Assembly: GCF_036850765.1 (NCBI RefSeq)
Contig: NC_089493.1
Span: 168,442,140 to 168,506,139 of the forward strand
Length of the DNA: 64,000 bases
Reading direction: 5' to 3'
Source: Saccopteryx bilineata
Taxonomy: Eukaryota; Chordata; Mammalia; Chiroptera; Emballonuridae
Shown here: positions 1 to 12,827 of the stretch, piece after piece
Layout of the letters: every line of letters starts with the position of its first letter
How positions within the stretch are numbered: position 1 is the stretch's first letter
Notes under the pieces: model-generated
Seen by the model: the letters and a program-made list of their open reading frames with translations, nothing else
What the model was told of the DNA's origin: nothing
Database searches by the model: none
Made by a program: the position numbers and the translations under genes

Positions 1-904
1 GGGTAGGGTTCAGGAGAGGTGACCATTCAAAGGACACAGGGTCATCAACCGTATCAGGTGCTGGAGGAAAGGGCCTAGAAGAGGCCTTTGGATTTGTGTG
101 TTTATCTGTCATGTTCTCAAGTTCAGGTCAAAAGTAAGGCATGCCCTAATCTCTCCCACCCCCAGCAGCCTTAGCCCTCCCAGTTACCGTTGGCTGCTGG
201 CTGTTCTTATAGCTGAGGTTAGTGGCTATGTGTATGGTGTGCTTTGGCTCTCACCAGAGAAAAAGCAAGAAAGGCTTGGGTTGGGCACCTTGTGCTGCTG
301 ATATGAACACTAATAACCCCTTCCTTCTAGGGCAGCTTTAAAACACATTGTTCAGTAAGCTGAGCTGGTCTTTGATCAGCAGCCTTCCAAACCCTTTCCT
401 TTCCAGTCCTCACTCCCTGTTCCTCTAAATTGACAGAACAAGTCATTCTTAACCAATTGTCAGTTAATCCCAATTTATCAGCTTGCAGATAAGAAATGAG
501 AGGTGCTACCCTCCCATTGTAATACGAAACTCTTAAAGAGAAGGGTGGCTTCATGAAACTGCCTGTCAGTACCTCAAGGACTTCATGTTTATGGTAGTTT
601 ATTAAAATGTTAGGCAGTGAGGGAAGCTGGAATTTTTAAAGTGAATCTGTTTTAGGTCCCCCCATTTTTTTAAAAAAAGGGAAATAATTTTTTTAAGAAA
701 CCAAAGTAATAAAACAAAGTAAAATGTTGGCCCCTCTTTTGATGGATTAGGAGATCCAGATCCAGAGAAGGAGAGGTTTGATTATGGTCATACAAAAAAT
801 TCGTGGCTGGTCAAGACCACTATATATGTCAGCTCCAAGGGCTCCCTGCCCATTCAGATAATAGCTTGTAGGTAGTCATGCCGTTAGCCTTGGCCATATA
901 TATA

Positions 905-1011
905 GAGGTGGGCAAAAGTAGACTTACAGTTGTGAGTACACGAAATAGTTTCTTCTTGTGCTATTTATTAATTATTTGAATTCCAACTGTAAACCTACAT
1001 TTGTCCACCCA
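905..1011. mobile_element. Mariner-like miniature inverted-repeat element
   Basis: Terminal inverted repeats lie at 907-931 and 985-1009 and match at 21 of 25 positions (ggtgggcaaaagtag against the complement of ctacatttgtccacc). The spacer is about 53 bp. The left end sits in a TATA run, consistent with TA target choice; the right TA is not clear. There is no coding capacity. Tc1/mariner class is inferred from the TIR style and the TA context; the family is not assigned. Confidence 0.6.

Positions 1012-1096
<85 letters not shown>
1012..1096. repeat. Compound (TG)n/(TA)n microsatellite
   Basis: A (TG) run switches to (TA), briefly back to (TG), then to a long (TA) run. It directly abuts the right end of the miniature element at 905-1011. 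Confidence 0.95.
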
Positions 1097-1374
1097 CTTT
1101 ATGAAGCTCAGCATACTTACCCTCATGTCCTGTCAGCTAAGTGTAGGGAGTAGATATCAGTTTTATTAATATTGCAAGGGTCCCTGAGGATTATATCAGT
1201 TGATTCCATATGACAACTTTCAAGGGAGTGGGAGAGAAGAGCAAGGTAGGTTAGTGCTTCTTGTTCTTAAATTTACATTTTGAACCAGTGAGTTTCAAAT
1301 GTGGGCTGTGACTCAGAAGCACCTGTAAACTATGTTTACAAACTAGGAGAACTAGAGGAATTAATTTAAGATGG

Positions 1375-2360
1375 GTCATAAACTTAAACATAAAAGCTAA
1401 AACTGTAAGGCTTCCAGAAGAAAACACACGACAAAAATCTTTGCTATCTGTGGTTAGCAGAAGTTTTGTAATAGGATACAGAAAGCAATAGCTCTGCAAA
1501 AAATTTTTTGATTTTATTAAAATTAAAAACTTGTGCTTGTCAAAAGGCACCATTATGTTTAAAGGCAAAGCCACAAGTGAAAATGTTTGCAAAATATAGA
1601 TCTGTCAGAGGACTTATATCCAGAAGGTATAGAGAGCCCATTAAACTCAGTAATAAAAAGAACAACTCAATTAAAAGATGCACAAGACTTGATTGATGAG
1701 TCGTCTCTCAGAAGAATTAAATGTCCAATAAGTGCATGAAAAAGTACTCAACGTGACTAATTAGGGAAATGCAAATTAAAACCATAATCAGATACTACAA
1801 CAGACCCACCAAAATGGCTATAATTAAAAGGCTGACAACATCACGTGTTGGTAATTATGTCTTGTAACCTGAACTCTCATAATATTGGTGGAAATGTGAA
1901 ATGGTACAGCCGCGTTGGAAAAGAACTTGACAGTTTTCTCATGAAGTAACAAACAAAAATAAAACCTACCCTGTGCACCAGTAATTCCACTTCTAGATAT
2001 TTATAAAAGAGAAATGAAAATACATGCCTTGAAAAAGACATATAAAAACAGTTGGAGCAGCTTTATTTATGATTGCAAGACAGGGACAGTCTAGGTATCC
2101 ATGAATAGGAGAGTCAGTAAACAGACATTCAACAGTGTATATAACAGCGAACAGAATATAACAGTACACAGATATAGTCAAACAGTGAGACACGATTCAG
2201 CAACAAAACCAAAAGTACTGAATCATGTTACAATGTGAAAGGTTATGCTGAGCAAGAGAAAGCACCCATGAAGGAGTACATACTGTCTGATGCTATTTGA
2301 ATAATGTTCTAGAACAGGTAAAACTAAAGGTGGGAGCAAAATGGTGATGGTGGTGCATGA

Positions 2361-2392
<32 letters not shown>

Positions 2393-2560
2393 TAAGACGG
2401 AAAGAGGCCTAGAGAACTGAGATGGTGGAAAAGTTTCTATATTGATATGAATAGGGGTTTTGATGTACACGGACATGTATGAAATGGTCACAACTCATGA
2501 TTGGCACATTTAAAAATTGTGCATTTCATTTTATGCAAATTTTACTTTTAAAAGATTAAT
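1375..2560 (+). mobile_element. Old LINE-1 3' fragment (end of ORF2 and 3' UTR)
   Basis: The sequence reads like the sense strand of an old mammalian L1. It has the 'gggaaatgcaaattaaaacc' block near 1766, the 'ccaccaaaatggctataatt' block near 1807 and the 'tccacttctagatattt' block near 1987. Frames are broken throughout. A (TG)n tract interrupts it at about 2359-2388. Confidence 0.8.
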
Positions 2561-2668
2561 AAACAACTTGCACACTTTAGTAAATTAAATGCATACTGAA
2601 GTGTTTAGATAAAACACGCTGATGTCTGCAAGTTATTTGAAAATTTATCAAAAAATAAGTTGGACTGC

Positions 2669-2980
2669 TTGACCAGGCAGTGGCGCAGTGGATAGAGCAT
2701 CGGACTGTGATGCAGAGAACCCAGGTTTGAGACCTCGAGGTCGCCAGCTTGAGTGCGGGCTCATCTGGTTTGAGCAAAGCTCACCAGCTTGGACCCAAGG
2801 TCACTGGCTGGAGCAAGGGGTTACTCGGTCTGCTGAAGGTCCGTGGTCAAGGCACATATGAGAAAGCAATCAATGAACAACTAAGATGTTGCAATGAAAA
2901 ACATGATTGATACTTCTTATCTCTCTCTATTCCTGTCTATCTGTCCCTTCTATTTCTCTCTCTGTCTCTGAAAAAAAAAA
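2669..2980 (+). mobile_element. VES-like tRNA-derived SINE
   Basis: A tRNA-like head (gcgcagtggatagagcatc) is followed by a body of repeated 'accagcttg' units, the 'aaggcacatatgagaaagca' block, a (TCTC)-rich zone and an A tail. The target-site duplication aagttggactg flanks it at 2658-2668 and 2979-2989, so the insertion is complete. Confidence 0.9.
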
Positions 2981-5257
2981 GTTGGACTGATGGATGCTAG
3001 ATGCTAGACCTGTGATAAGGCAAATGTAGCAACATGTTGAGAATTGTAGAATGGAGGTAATGGGGGGGGGTGTTCACTGTCAATTCTTTCAACTTTTCTC
3101 TCTTCGAAATCTTGATTATAAAACGTTGGGAGTGGATATAGTGTTCATGCTGGCCTGGTGAAGTCATACTGCCTGTCTAACTCAGAGCCAGAAGTGGAGT
3201 GAACTGACTGGGGGGGAGAGTGGGAACCCTCAGAGGGAAGCAGGGTGCAGTTACCTAAAGAAGAGTGAATGAATGCTCAGTGGTCAGAGAAAAAATGATT
3301 GTTTTCTAAGGACTCTGATGGTCTTATCTTTACCCTTTACCCCAATTATTGTGTGAGAAATGCTGGGGAATCTTGATACACCTCCTTCCTCTCTTTCACA
3401 CTGCATGGAGATGAGGAAGGGCCCAGCCTAACAACTTTTAACCTCTGTAGAACCAGAAGATTTCTAAAAGCTACCCGTCCATTTTGCAGGCCTCCTTCTG
3501 TTCCTTGGAGGTTGTAGGAAAACACAGAGCTCTGGATTCCCTACCCTCCAGCTCACAGCAAGGAAATCTAGGAGCAACTATTCTCAGACCTCTTGCGGCA
3601 AATGCGTGGGTCGGTGTCAGGATTATTTCTGGTGTTAGGGTAAGACCTGCATCTGAGGAAACTCAGTTTTGAGTCATCTGTCTTAAACTGTAGTACATTG
3701 ACATCACCTGTGTTGGAAAATTTACCTCCTGCCCCTCAAAGGGGCACTGTGGGGATTCATGAGATTGATATAAATGCCTTAAGTTCTCTAGAAGAAAGAC
3801 GGGACTGGAACTCCAAAGGACTAGGTTTTGTGTAGTAACTCACCCTCTGGACGCCTCTCCTGAGCAGGACCCTGCCAGGGCAGCAGAGCCTTACAAGCCT
3901 CGATTTTGGGATCATGTACAGTGTACTGAGGAATGTCTCGTTTGCAATTTCCAGAGCACAAAAGAACAAGGCTCTCTCCTGCGGACAGAGCTGTGTCACT
4001 GTTTCTAAAGACATGGAGAGAGAAAGAGAGAGAGGGAGGAACACAGGAAGACAAACTTTAGGTTTTGTCTGGGGTATGGGGAGGTAGTCCTTTCTCTCCC
4101 CTGGAAACACCATGCTGATGAGCTAGTGGGTTCACAGCCACTTTTTACTGTTACATCAGCCCGAGAGGCCGGAAATGTGAAGGCCAGCAAGCTGCTCGCA
4201 CTGTGAGCTGGCCACATCCTACATACATGTCAGCTCACACGCCGTCTACTTAACTGTCGTGCACTTGATAACGAGTCAGCTTGTGTCCTTTCTGTTGCCT
4301 TTAGAACTTTCCTGAAATACTTTTCTGACTTGTACTTTACTTAGAGTTCTTTTTCCTCTTTTGCATCCAGTATTTGTTTACATTGGCTATAACTCTTATC
4401 TTGGGTTGAAAGCCAGGGAGGTTGCTTCTAGGGGTTTTCAGGGTTTCTGACTATGAAATGCAAGGAAATTGCATGATGTTGCAGCATTTCCTCTTCTTGT
4501 TGCTTGCATGTTACCCAAAATACAGTAGTTCCTTCTAGAAGCTTGCAGGAATTTGGCGAATCCTACCCTCTGATGGTCTGTTGTGGTTTATAGAGTCAGT
4601 GTTATCCTGATTTGAGGTTGAATTTTTCTTGAGGGCAAACAGCAAAGCTTCCTGAATTATAACTATGGCAACAGTGTTTATATAACACACAAATCAAAGT
4701 CCTATTGGGGAGGGGGAGCACCCACAACAATCAGTGTTAGTAGCCCCAGAAACATTTTGTTCATGCTGAATTCAACTGGAAAAGAATCAAGTTAAAATAC
4801 ATGGCCTTACACCTGCTCAGGATATCGGGATGTAACCTTCAACTCACAAGCTCCAGGAGGAGCTATTTCACCTTTTCCATTGCAATTATATCAGCTTTAT
4901 TTGAGATTTCTCACAGGGAAGTCAGTAAGTGCCAGCAATACTCATAATGTCAAAGCATCCCTGTAAGGATAACAATAATTTACTCATCAGGGTCACCATG
5001 GCAGCCTCTGACCCACTGACAAAGACTGAGACAGAAGAATGGGTACCTTCTGTCCTGAGCATCTTGTCCTTCAATCAGAAGCGATTTCTTGAACACTGAC
5101 TATGCCCAGCACTGTTAAATGCACTATAGAAGTGTAAGAACTAGTCATAAGGGATATAATAGGAGATTAGAAATAATGGAAAAAGAAGAATGAAAACCTC
5201 TATTCTGAAGTATATAGATTAGACTATTAGAGCAGTGAGCACGCAAAGAAGGGAGAT

Positions 5258-5616
5258 TTTTTTTAAATTATGTGAGAGGCAGGGAGGTAGAGACAGAGTC
5301 CCGTATGCCCCCAAATAGAATCCACCTAGCAAGCCCACTAGGGGGCGTTGCTCTGCCCATTTGGGGCCGCTGCTCTGTTGCTCCAAATGGAGCCATTTCA
5401 ATGCTTGAGGCAAGGCCATGGAGCCATCCTCTGCATCTGGGGTCAAATTACTCGAACCATTTGAGCTATGGCTATGGGAGAGGAGGAGAGAGAGAAAGAG
5501 AAAGAAGGGGGAAGGGGTGGAAGATGGTTACTTCTCCTGTGTGCGTTGACTGGGAATTGAACCTGGGGTTTCTACATGCCGGGCCGACGCTCTACTTGCT
5601 GAGCCAACTGGCTAGG
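5258..5616 (-). mobile_element. Rhin-type tRNA-derived SINE, diverged copy
   Basis: This is a reverse-oriented copy of the window's dominant 370-bp SINE, with the poly(T) side at 5258 and the tRNA-like head at 5570-5616. A 15-bp direct repeat, gcaaagaagggagat, flanks it at 5243-5257 and 5617-5631. It is clearly more diverged than the copies at 54585 or 62385. Confidence 0.9.
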
Positions 5617-5689
5617 GCAAAGAAGGGAGATATTAAGGTAGTCTGCAGCCATCAAGAATGTCAGGCAATTTTTGTGGAGGTAGGGAAAT

Positions 5690-5865
5690 AGCAGTAACAT
5701 TTTTGAGCACTTTCAGACACAGTTAGACTATTTCTAATTCTCCCAATGCCTTCATGAAATATTGTTATTTGTTTCTACTTTATGATGAGAAAACAAACTC
5801 AGAAATGTTAAATAGTCATCTGAAAGCACAGAAGGTAGGACCAGGCCTGAATGCCGGGTCCCCAG
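5690..5865 (-). mobile_element. MIR SINE relic
   Basis: It shows antisense MIR order: 'tttttgagcactttcagac', then 'aattctcccaatgcc', then the 'gatgagaaaacaaactcag' core and a 'gcctgaatgccgggtc' end. Confidence 0.6.
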
Positions 5866-6592
5866 GGCCCACAGCAAACTTTGCTGACCACCCTACTTTA
5901 CCCTCCCCCCCCATTCATGTTTCTCTGTTCTAGAATCTGCTTGTGCAGGTGACAGGGCCAGCTAACAATAGTTAAAGCTCAAATGAAGTTGACTTTCTCA
6001 GCCCGGGAATGCTGAGGGCTGTCTCTAGATGAAACGGAGCTTATTCTGTGAGTCAGAATGACATCCAGCCATCCTCCCTGCTAAGTGGACCATGTGGAGC
6101 TCTGAAGGGTAGTCAATGCTATCCAGCCAAAATCTGCCTCCCTTCCCCTTCACTTCCATCTCCATTCAGAATAGTAAGTCGTCTTCAAACCCTGGGAGAG
6201 TTCGTAGACTGCTGTTGTGATGTCTTGAAGCCCCTCTCCTCCAGCCAGAGCTGGGATTTGAGAAATACATCCTGCAGAAGCCATGTGTATGACAGATGGA
6301 GCGGGGAGAGAGAGCGTGGAGCCAGCAAGACTGGGGGAGGCCGTGTCAAAGTCCAGATGAGAAGGAAAAGCCTGACCTAGGGCAGGAGAAGAAGACATGG
6401 GGAAGAGGAATAGGTTCAAGGTATATAATAATGATAGAATCGATCAGTCTTTGAACCGACTGGATATGTGAGGCAGAAGAAAGGGCCATCTCAAGGGTGA
6501 CATGAATATACTATTTTTTTTCCTGCTCTACGTTGTCGCATATTTTTCTTTGTTCTTCATTCTGGAGTTCCCTATGAAGCTTATTGTCTAGG

Positions 6593-6740
6593 CTTTTTTT
6601 TTTTTTTTTTTTTTTTTTTTTTGGTATTTGCTACTACTCTTGGCTGCAAGCAATAGAAACGCTACTTTTTTTTTTTTTTAAAGGATGTTATTGGTTCACT
6701 CATGGAAAGAGCAGGGAGGAACCTCAGATGCATTAAGATA
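6593..6740 (+). repeat. Poly(T) tracts beside an unclassified interspersed repeat fragment
   Basis: Two T runs (about 28 and 13 nt) bracket and interrupt 'ggctgcaagcaatagaaa' and 'ttattggttcactcatgg'. The same motif order recurs at 47485 and 59352, so this belongs to a shared dispersed repeat family that I cannot name. Confidence 0.5.
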
Positions 6741-8811
6741 AAAGAGCTTGAACAATGCCATTGAAATGCTGTCTTCGCTCCACTTTCCTCTGACCTATTT
6801 TACTTGGGCGCTGCCTATATGGTGGCCGAGTTGGCCAGAAAAGTTCCAGATGTGTATCCTCTTCTCCCAGCAACACCACAAGGCCTCATTTCCAGTAGTT
6901 GTAATTAAAAGTGTTAAAAACAAGTAAGGTTGACTGTTTGGCCCGGGCTGACTCGCATGCTCAGTCGGATGCAGTGTCTGGATCACATGTCCAAACCTGA
7001 AGATGGAACCCTGCATAGCATGGACGCGGTGGGCGGTGGTGTCCCTCGGGAAAGAGAAACGTGGTTGCCGAGCAGGAAGCAGTCGCAGGTGTCCAGAGCA
7101 CTTTGTTCCCTCCAGTATTTATTACTGAGGAATTATACAGGAGGTAAGCCCGTTCTGTCCTTAGGTACAAAGCAGCAGGCAGTACCTGAACTCATGGAAA
7201 AGAAAGTTTTATTTTCTGTCTGGCATCATTGCCATGATCATGTTGAACAGCAAGCAGTCATTTTTTATTGACTGGCATGCTGGCGTGTTGGTATGCAGGA
7301 AGGCTTCAGGGGCTGACAGAGACACTATCCAATTGACTTTGGGAGCATAGCCATTTGGTCACATTTTGCTGGGCCATTTTCCAAGAGACCCTTTGAATCC
7401 TAAGGTGACTCTGTAGCATAGGGTGGGGAGACTCAGTACCATGAGGTCTAATAACCTTATCCTTAGGTCTTATTTCAGAACACCCTGGTGACCACCTGGC
7501 CTCTGTAACTATTAAGAGCTTTTGCTGTCACTTGTTGGGAGTAGAGCTAACATTCAGCAGTATGCCATAGAAAACAAAGGGCTGTGAGGGATTTTGATAG
7601 CCTTGAGTTAAGACAAATATGTGTTGTATTATCATAATAAGTTCTGAATTGTGTATTTCCATTCCTCTCGGTAAAGATTCTGAGAGAATTTTCCAGGTAT
7701 TTGGAAAAATGAGATACAGTCATCTGGAAATGATAGATCTGGCTTACCTTTTCTGTCGGGTCAATGTACCAATTCATTGTCCCCATCAACTCCAGCATGG
7801 GGATTTTTATGAAAAATTTCAGTCTTTTATTCCTGTACTCAGAAACTGTCTGTGAGGCAAACAATACGTATTGAATGGCCTGCTCTGTGCCATTGCTGAA
7901 CCCTCTTTACGTGTGATCCTGCAGGCAAGTGCAAGGTCTTCATATTTGTCCAAGTACAGTTTATCAGGAAGAGCCATCAGATATATTTTTATTGGCTTCA
8001 CTTTCGAGAGCTCCTCCCTAAGACAGCAAATACGATACCAGTAGCAGCGGAGAGGCGAGCCAAAGGGAATGTTGCTAGGTGAGAAACAGAAAAGCAGCAG
8101 CAGTCATTGCATGTCCATCTCTGAAGCACAGTTTGTCTCTCAGGCTGTGGTGACGAGAGGCACGTTTCTCTTGGGAGGAGGAGAAACCAGTGTCTAGTTC
8201 CCAAGCTCTGGCCCCTCAAGTTGAGACACATCCTTACTTACTGCAAGCCATTCCGACTGGTTTTATACCTACGTGCTTAAGATTCGAAAGTTCTTTCTCA
8301 AAATCTTTCGAAGTGTGGCCTGTAGCCCACCGCGAGAAGAGAGGGTCTCTCCCATTCAAAAACTTATGTCTACTATTGGATGGCATTCCACAGACTAAGG
8401 GTGTTTCACTAGTAACATCTCAGGGGTGTTACTAAATGGTCCTAAACTCAACCTATTAGTAGAGTTTGCTGAGTATTTGAATGTGGTGTTCTACTAAGAA
8501 ATCTGCCTGCTTCATGATCCTTGACAACGCGGCCCGCTCACTCTCTGGGGTCATAGTTTTTAAGAAAGACATTTCTTAGGTACCCTAGGTCTCACAAGCT
8601 GGCCATGGTTTTCAATTACTGCTATGCTTCATTAATTGGAAGTTTGTAGAATTACTGTTACGCTCATTGGACATAATGTCTGTATTGTTGCCATTTTAAT
8701 TACTACTTAGCTTCTTTTGAGTTCTTTGTTGATGGCCAAGCTGCTTTTTCCCCAGAGGTGGGACTGGGTTGGGACGTGTGGGTGAGTACAGACGCTAGTC
8801 TAGAGAGCTTT

Positions 8812-8965
8812 GCTACTTGCTAGCTTTGTGACTTTGGGAGTTACTTTACCTTCATGAAACTATGGAGTACAGACGGTGGTAGTACCTGATTGGCTTAAGG
8901 ATGAAATAAAGTAATTCATGTAAATGTTTAGTATGGTACCTGGCACATAATCAGTGGTAAAAACA
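8812..8965 (+). mobile_element. MIR SINE relic
   Basis: Sense-strand MIR core: 'ctagctttgtgactttggga', then 'ttcatgtaaatgtttag' and 'ggtacctggcacataatcag'. Confidence 0.8.
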
Positions 8966-9224
8966 TGGGTGGTGGTAGGTGGTTACTTTTCTATTTGACT
9001 TCCCTTAAAACAAAACAAAATTGAGAACCAGATGCTGTAAGTTGACTTTAGTTTGCCTTTTTTCCTTTTGTCCCTTAATTACTTTCAGTTGATTAAATTA
9101 AAATGCTAATGAGACCAGTGTCATTGACTTCCTCAAGCTGCATTCTCTTGCCTAGCCAATTATCCCAAAGGGGATAAGTGTGAAGATAAGAAAGGAGGGC
9201 GAGAGTGACAGTGATAAAAATTAA

Positions 9225-9425
9225 TATTTATGGATCTGTGGATCATAGCATTAGTATTCTGTGCTCTGTGTTAAAAGATAATAGACATGAAACATTGAAT
9301 TTTCACAACAACCCTGAGAGGTAGGGACTGTGAGTATTCTTAATGTAACAGGTGGCGGGGCCGAGATGTTCAGTGACTGGAATGTAGAGCTAATAACTGT
9401 AGAGCTGGACTTTGAACCCAAGCAG
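9225..9425 (-). mobile_element. MIR SINE relic
   Basis: Antisense MIR: 'gaattttcacaacaaccctg', 'agaggtagggactgtgagta', then a degraded core ending in 'gctggactttgaaccca'. Confidence 0.65.
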
Positions 9426-10420
9426 CAGATTACCACAAATCTGCCACCAATGACAGAGAAGTAATGCAAAAAGGCAAGTCTTAGTGGCACGTAGATCCAC
9501 TGTGTCACACAGAGAGAAGGGACAGAATATCTGGTGATGTAGAACTAACTGGCTTCTGCAATATCTTGAGTTGTTGGCATATAGTTTTGTTTTGTGTGCT
9601 TCTACATTGGCAAATCAGGGGAACAACGAGGTGGGAGGTGTATAGATGCTCCAGGGCACGTGGAAGAGACCTCAGGCAGGTATCGAGTTAGGCATGAGTG
9701 CAGGTGCCCTTTAGACAGGAGCAGCAGTTTTAAATAAATTTGCCTATGAATCTGTTTCTCAAACACCTTATTTTGTGTGGATTTTGATCCAAAGTGTGGG
9801 GTGGCCAAGTACTAATGCAGCTGTGTGTCAGAGGGAAAAAGTGAGAATTTTTTTGGGGGGGTCTAATTATTGCTTTATTTATGCCTTTAATTTAGATGTT
9901 AAAAGAAATCCCTCTCTGTGCTTTCTTAGTAAGGCCTGAATAATGATCATAATGGTTACCCGTAGAAAAATTCTGGGAATCCAAATGATTCTATAGTCTC
10001 TCTTTATTCTCTAGGGATGTATAAATTGAATTGGCTCAGCAGTGAACAGAATTTATTGCAAAATCACATTTTAGTGCAGAGGAAGCACATGAAGGCTTTC
10101 TTCACCTTCTTTTGATTTATTAAATTGCTCTCCCATTGTAGCTGCTGGGTGAGGACTCATAGAATTGCTGTGCCCCGTGATTTGTATCTAAGACCCACTT
10201 TCCTGCCTGGTATTTATCTTCAGGAGCAAGCCCTGTGGTTCAGAGGGAGTATGAAGTGTTACTTCTGTGTTAGGTGCCAGTTTGTTGCATAGGTTAGTAG
10301 TGAACACTTCAGGCTGGAATCAGAAGGCTATTCCCAGTTTCATTGTCTCTCTGATTTGTGGCATATTTTTTCCTCCAGTGACTCACCTTTCCTAGTTTCC
10401 CAGATTGTCTCATCCCCTTT

Positions 10421-10447
10421 CACCACCACCACCACCACCACCACCAC
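10421..10447. repeat. (CAC)n microsatellite
   Basis: About nine uninterrupted CAC units, lying just before a MIR relic. Confidence 0.95.
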
Positions 10448-10454
10448 AGTGCCT

Positions 10455-10625
10455 TATTATGTGATTAATGTTTAAGAGCTTGGGCTCTAGAAACAGACTA
10501 TAGGAGTTTCTGTCTGGATTCTGGCCACTTTCTTCAGCTACCTAACCTTGGGCAAGTGACCTAACCTCTCTGATGCCTCAGTTTTCTCATCTGTATGATG
10601 GGAATAATTAGATGGTATGAGGATA
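10455..10625 (+). mobile_element. MIR SINE relic
   Basis: Near-complete sense MIR: 'agagcttgggctctagaaac', 'accttgggcaagtgacctaa', 'tcagttttctcatctgtatg'. Confidence 0.85.
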
Positions 10626-11043
10626 TATAGCCAGTAGCCACGGCCACCATCACAGCCTCCTGGCCCATGCAGGTTCGCAGTTGATTTGAACAGACGGTAA
10701 TGGAACAATGGAGCCAAGAACTGGTGGGCCATTACATTTAATCCTAGCTCGCACCTGGTGGGCGAGAAATACACATAGTGGGAAAACACTTCCCTTTCCA
10801 TTCAAGGCTCCCAAAGCCACTGACACATCCAAGTATTCTTAGAATCAAAGGTTTCTACCTCACCAGCTTTATTCACCTGTTCCCTATCTCCTTCTTTCTG
10901 CACAAACTCTGTACAAACTGGCTTCTCCTTCAGCACTCCGCCATCTTGACTGCCTCTCCTATGCAATGCTAATTTCAGGAACCGAGAGAGAGCGGACCCC
11001 CTGTCTCTCCCATTTTACAATGTAGAAACCAAAACTTTTAAGC

Positions 11044-11372
11044 CAGGGGTCCGCAAACTACGGCCCGCGGGCCGCATGTGGCCCCCTGAGGCCATTTATC
11101 CGGCCCCTGCCGCACTTCTGGAAGGGGCACCTCTTTCATTGGTGGTCAGTGAGAGGAGCATAGTTCCCATCGAAATACTGGTCAGTTTGTTGATTTAAAT
11201 TTACTTGTTCTTTATTTTAAATATTGTATTTGTTCCCGTCTGTTTTTTCACTTTAAAATAAGATGTGCAGTGTGCATAGGGATTTGTTCATAGTTTTTTT
11301 TTATAGTCCGGCCCTCCAATGGTCTGAGGGACAGTGAACTGGTCCCCTGTGTAAAAAGTTTGGGGACCTCTG
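11044..11372 (+). mobile_element. Non-autonomous hAT element (329 bp), complete
   Basis: The element starts 'caggggtccgcaaactacgg' and ends 'aagtttggggacctctg'. It is flanked by an 8-bp target-site duplication, ttttaagc at 11036-11043 and ctttaagc at 11373-11380 (7 of 8 identical), the hAT hallmark. There is no open frame of note. The copy at 60309-60639 is the same family in the opposite orientation. Confidence 0.9.
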
Positions 11373-12309
11373 CTTTAAGCCAATATACAAAATAAGGAAG
11401 TCTCTGATACAAGGTTACTTATCCTGAGACATAAATGGGATTTTTCATAAGAGTGCACCACCCCACCCACATCATGCAAAAGTCTAGGGTGTGGGGAAAT
11501 GTTTAGTCTTGAAAAGATCTTAGTATTAAAAGGGCAGGAAAGGCTTAGTCTTAAAACTAAGCCTTAGGCTATAATGACTTCGCTGGCTTACAGCCTGTCC
11601 CCCACACCCAGTGCAAACTATAAGCCAGCAAACATATACATCATATTTGCAAACTTATTTGACCCACAGAGAACTAAACAAGACAGTACATATAGAGTGC
11701 TTGGCATGGTGTCTGACATATAACTAGTTTTTTTTAATCGTTTTCATTGATTTATTATTGTTATTACAATTATTACATAAAATATATAAAGACAGGGCTA
11801 CAAAACTTTAGTGTGGCCAGGTCTTGGAGTATTCTGGCTAATGAAGACAGACACACTCTAATTTCTCTTGGGTTGTTGAGAAAGTTTATTAATTGATCAG
11901 TCTTCCTATGAGCCATATTCAGAATTGTTGAGTGATTCACGTCCCCTTGAATTGATCGCAGAAAATTGGGTTCTGTCCTTTCAAGATGAAGGTTCTGGAG
12001 GCGCTTACTTGAGAGTATATAAATCTGAGATAGCTCTACTAATTGTAAACCAGAAGCCACTGTCAGAGACCTTTCATTTCAGGAAATTGCCCTTACCTTT
12101 CAACTTCAGTCTGAGACTACTGGGCAACTATGATTTCTATAGAAGAAAGTTTCCCAGGTGTAGACTGACCATTTCTAAAGGGTGACTTGTATATGCTTTG
12201 CCTCTGCTAGTATGGAAGGTATTTATGAATCACAGACTACTGGGATGGCTTGGTGGTTGTGTGCATTTGCCACTGCCTAGAAACATAAAAGAGGGCTGGA
12301 ATATTTCTG

Positions 12310-12485
12310 TCGAGGCAGGATATTCAGTACACTGCCTCCCAACTCTGTGTCCTTGGAAAACTGTAACCTCTTGAGCCTCAGGTTCCACATCTGTAGACTG
12401 GGAATAACACCAGTAACCCATAAGGCGGTTTCAAAGATTAGCTGCCATCTTGTGTGGTACTTGGTAAATGCTCAGTAAATAAAGA
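12310..12485 (+). mobile_element. MIR SINE relic
   Basis: Sense MIR core: 'ctgtgtccttggaaaactgt', 'ctcaggttccacatctgtag', 'actgggaataac', ending 'ggtaaatgctcagtaaata'. Confidence 0.8.
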
Positions 12486-12492
12486 CGTTCTC

Positions 12493-12827
12493 AACCCTGG
12501 TTTGTGGCTCAGTGGATCAAGCATCAGCCTGGTGAATGGATATCCCAGCTTTGATTCCCGGTCAAGGCATACAGGAAAAGTGACCATATGCTTCTCTCCC
12601 TTTCTTTCTCCCACTCCTCCTTCTCTTCCCCTTTCCTTCCCACAGCCAGTGTCTTGATTGGTTTGAGTGTGGCCTTGGGTGCTGAGGATAGCACTGTTGG
12701 AATGCATCAGCCTTAGGTGCTAAAAATAGCTTGGCACTTATAGCATCGTCCCCTGAAGGGGTTTCTGGGTGGGTCCTGGTTGGGGTACATGTGGGAGTCT
12801 ATTTCCCCTCTTCTCACCTTAAAAAAT
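12493..12827 (+). mobile_element. Rhin-type tRNA-derived SINE, diverged copy
   Basis: It has a tRNA-like head with 'gtggctcagtggatcaagca' and 'gctttgattcccggtcaagg', a pyrimidine-rich middle, a 'gaaggggtttctgggtggg' region and an A-rich tail. The target-site duplication aagacRttctc lies at 12482-12492 and 12828-12838. The core is heavily mutated, indicating an old copy. Confidence 0.85.

Noticed and set aside
10421..10447. Short regular repeats considered as a CRISPR-like array
   Set aside because: They are a plain (CAC)n microsatellite with no spacers; the organism is a mammal.
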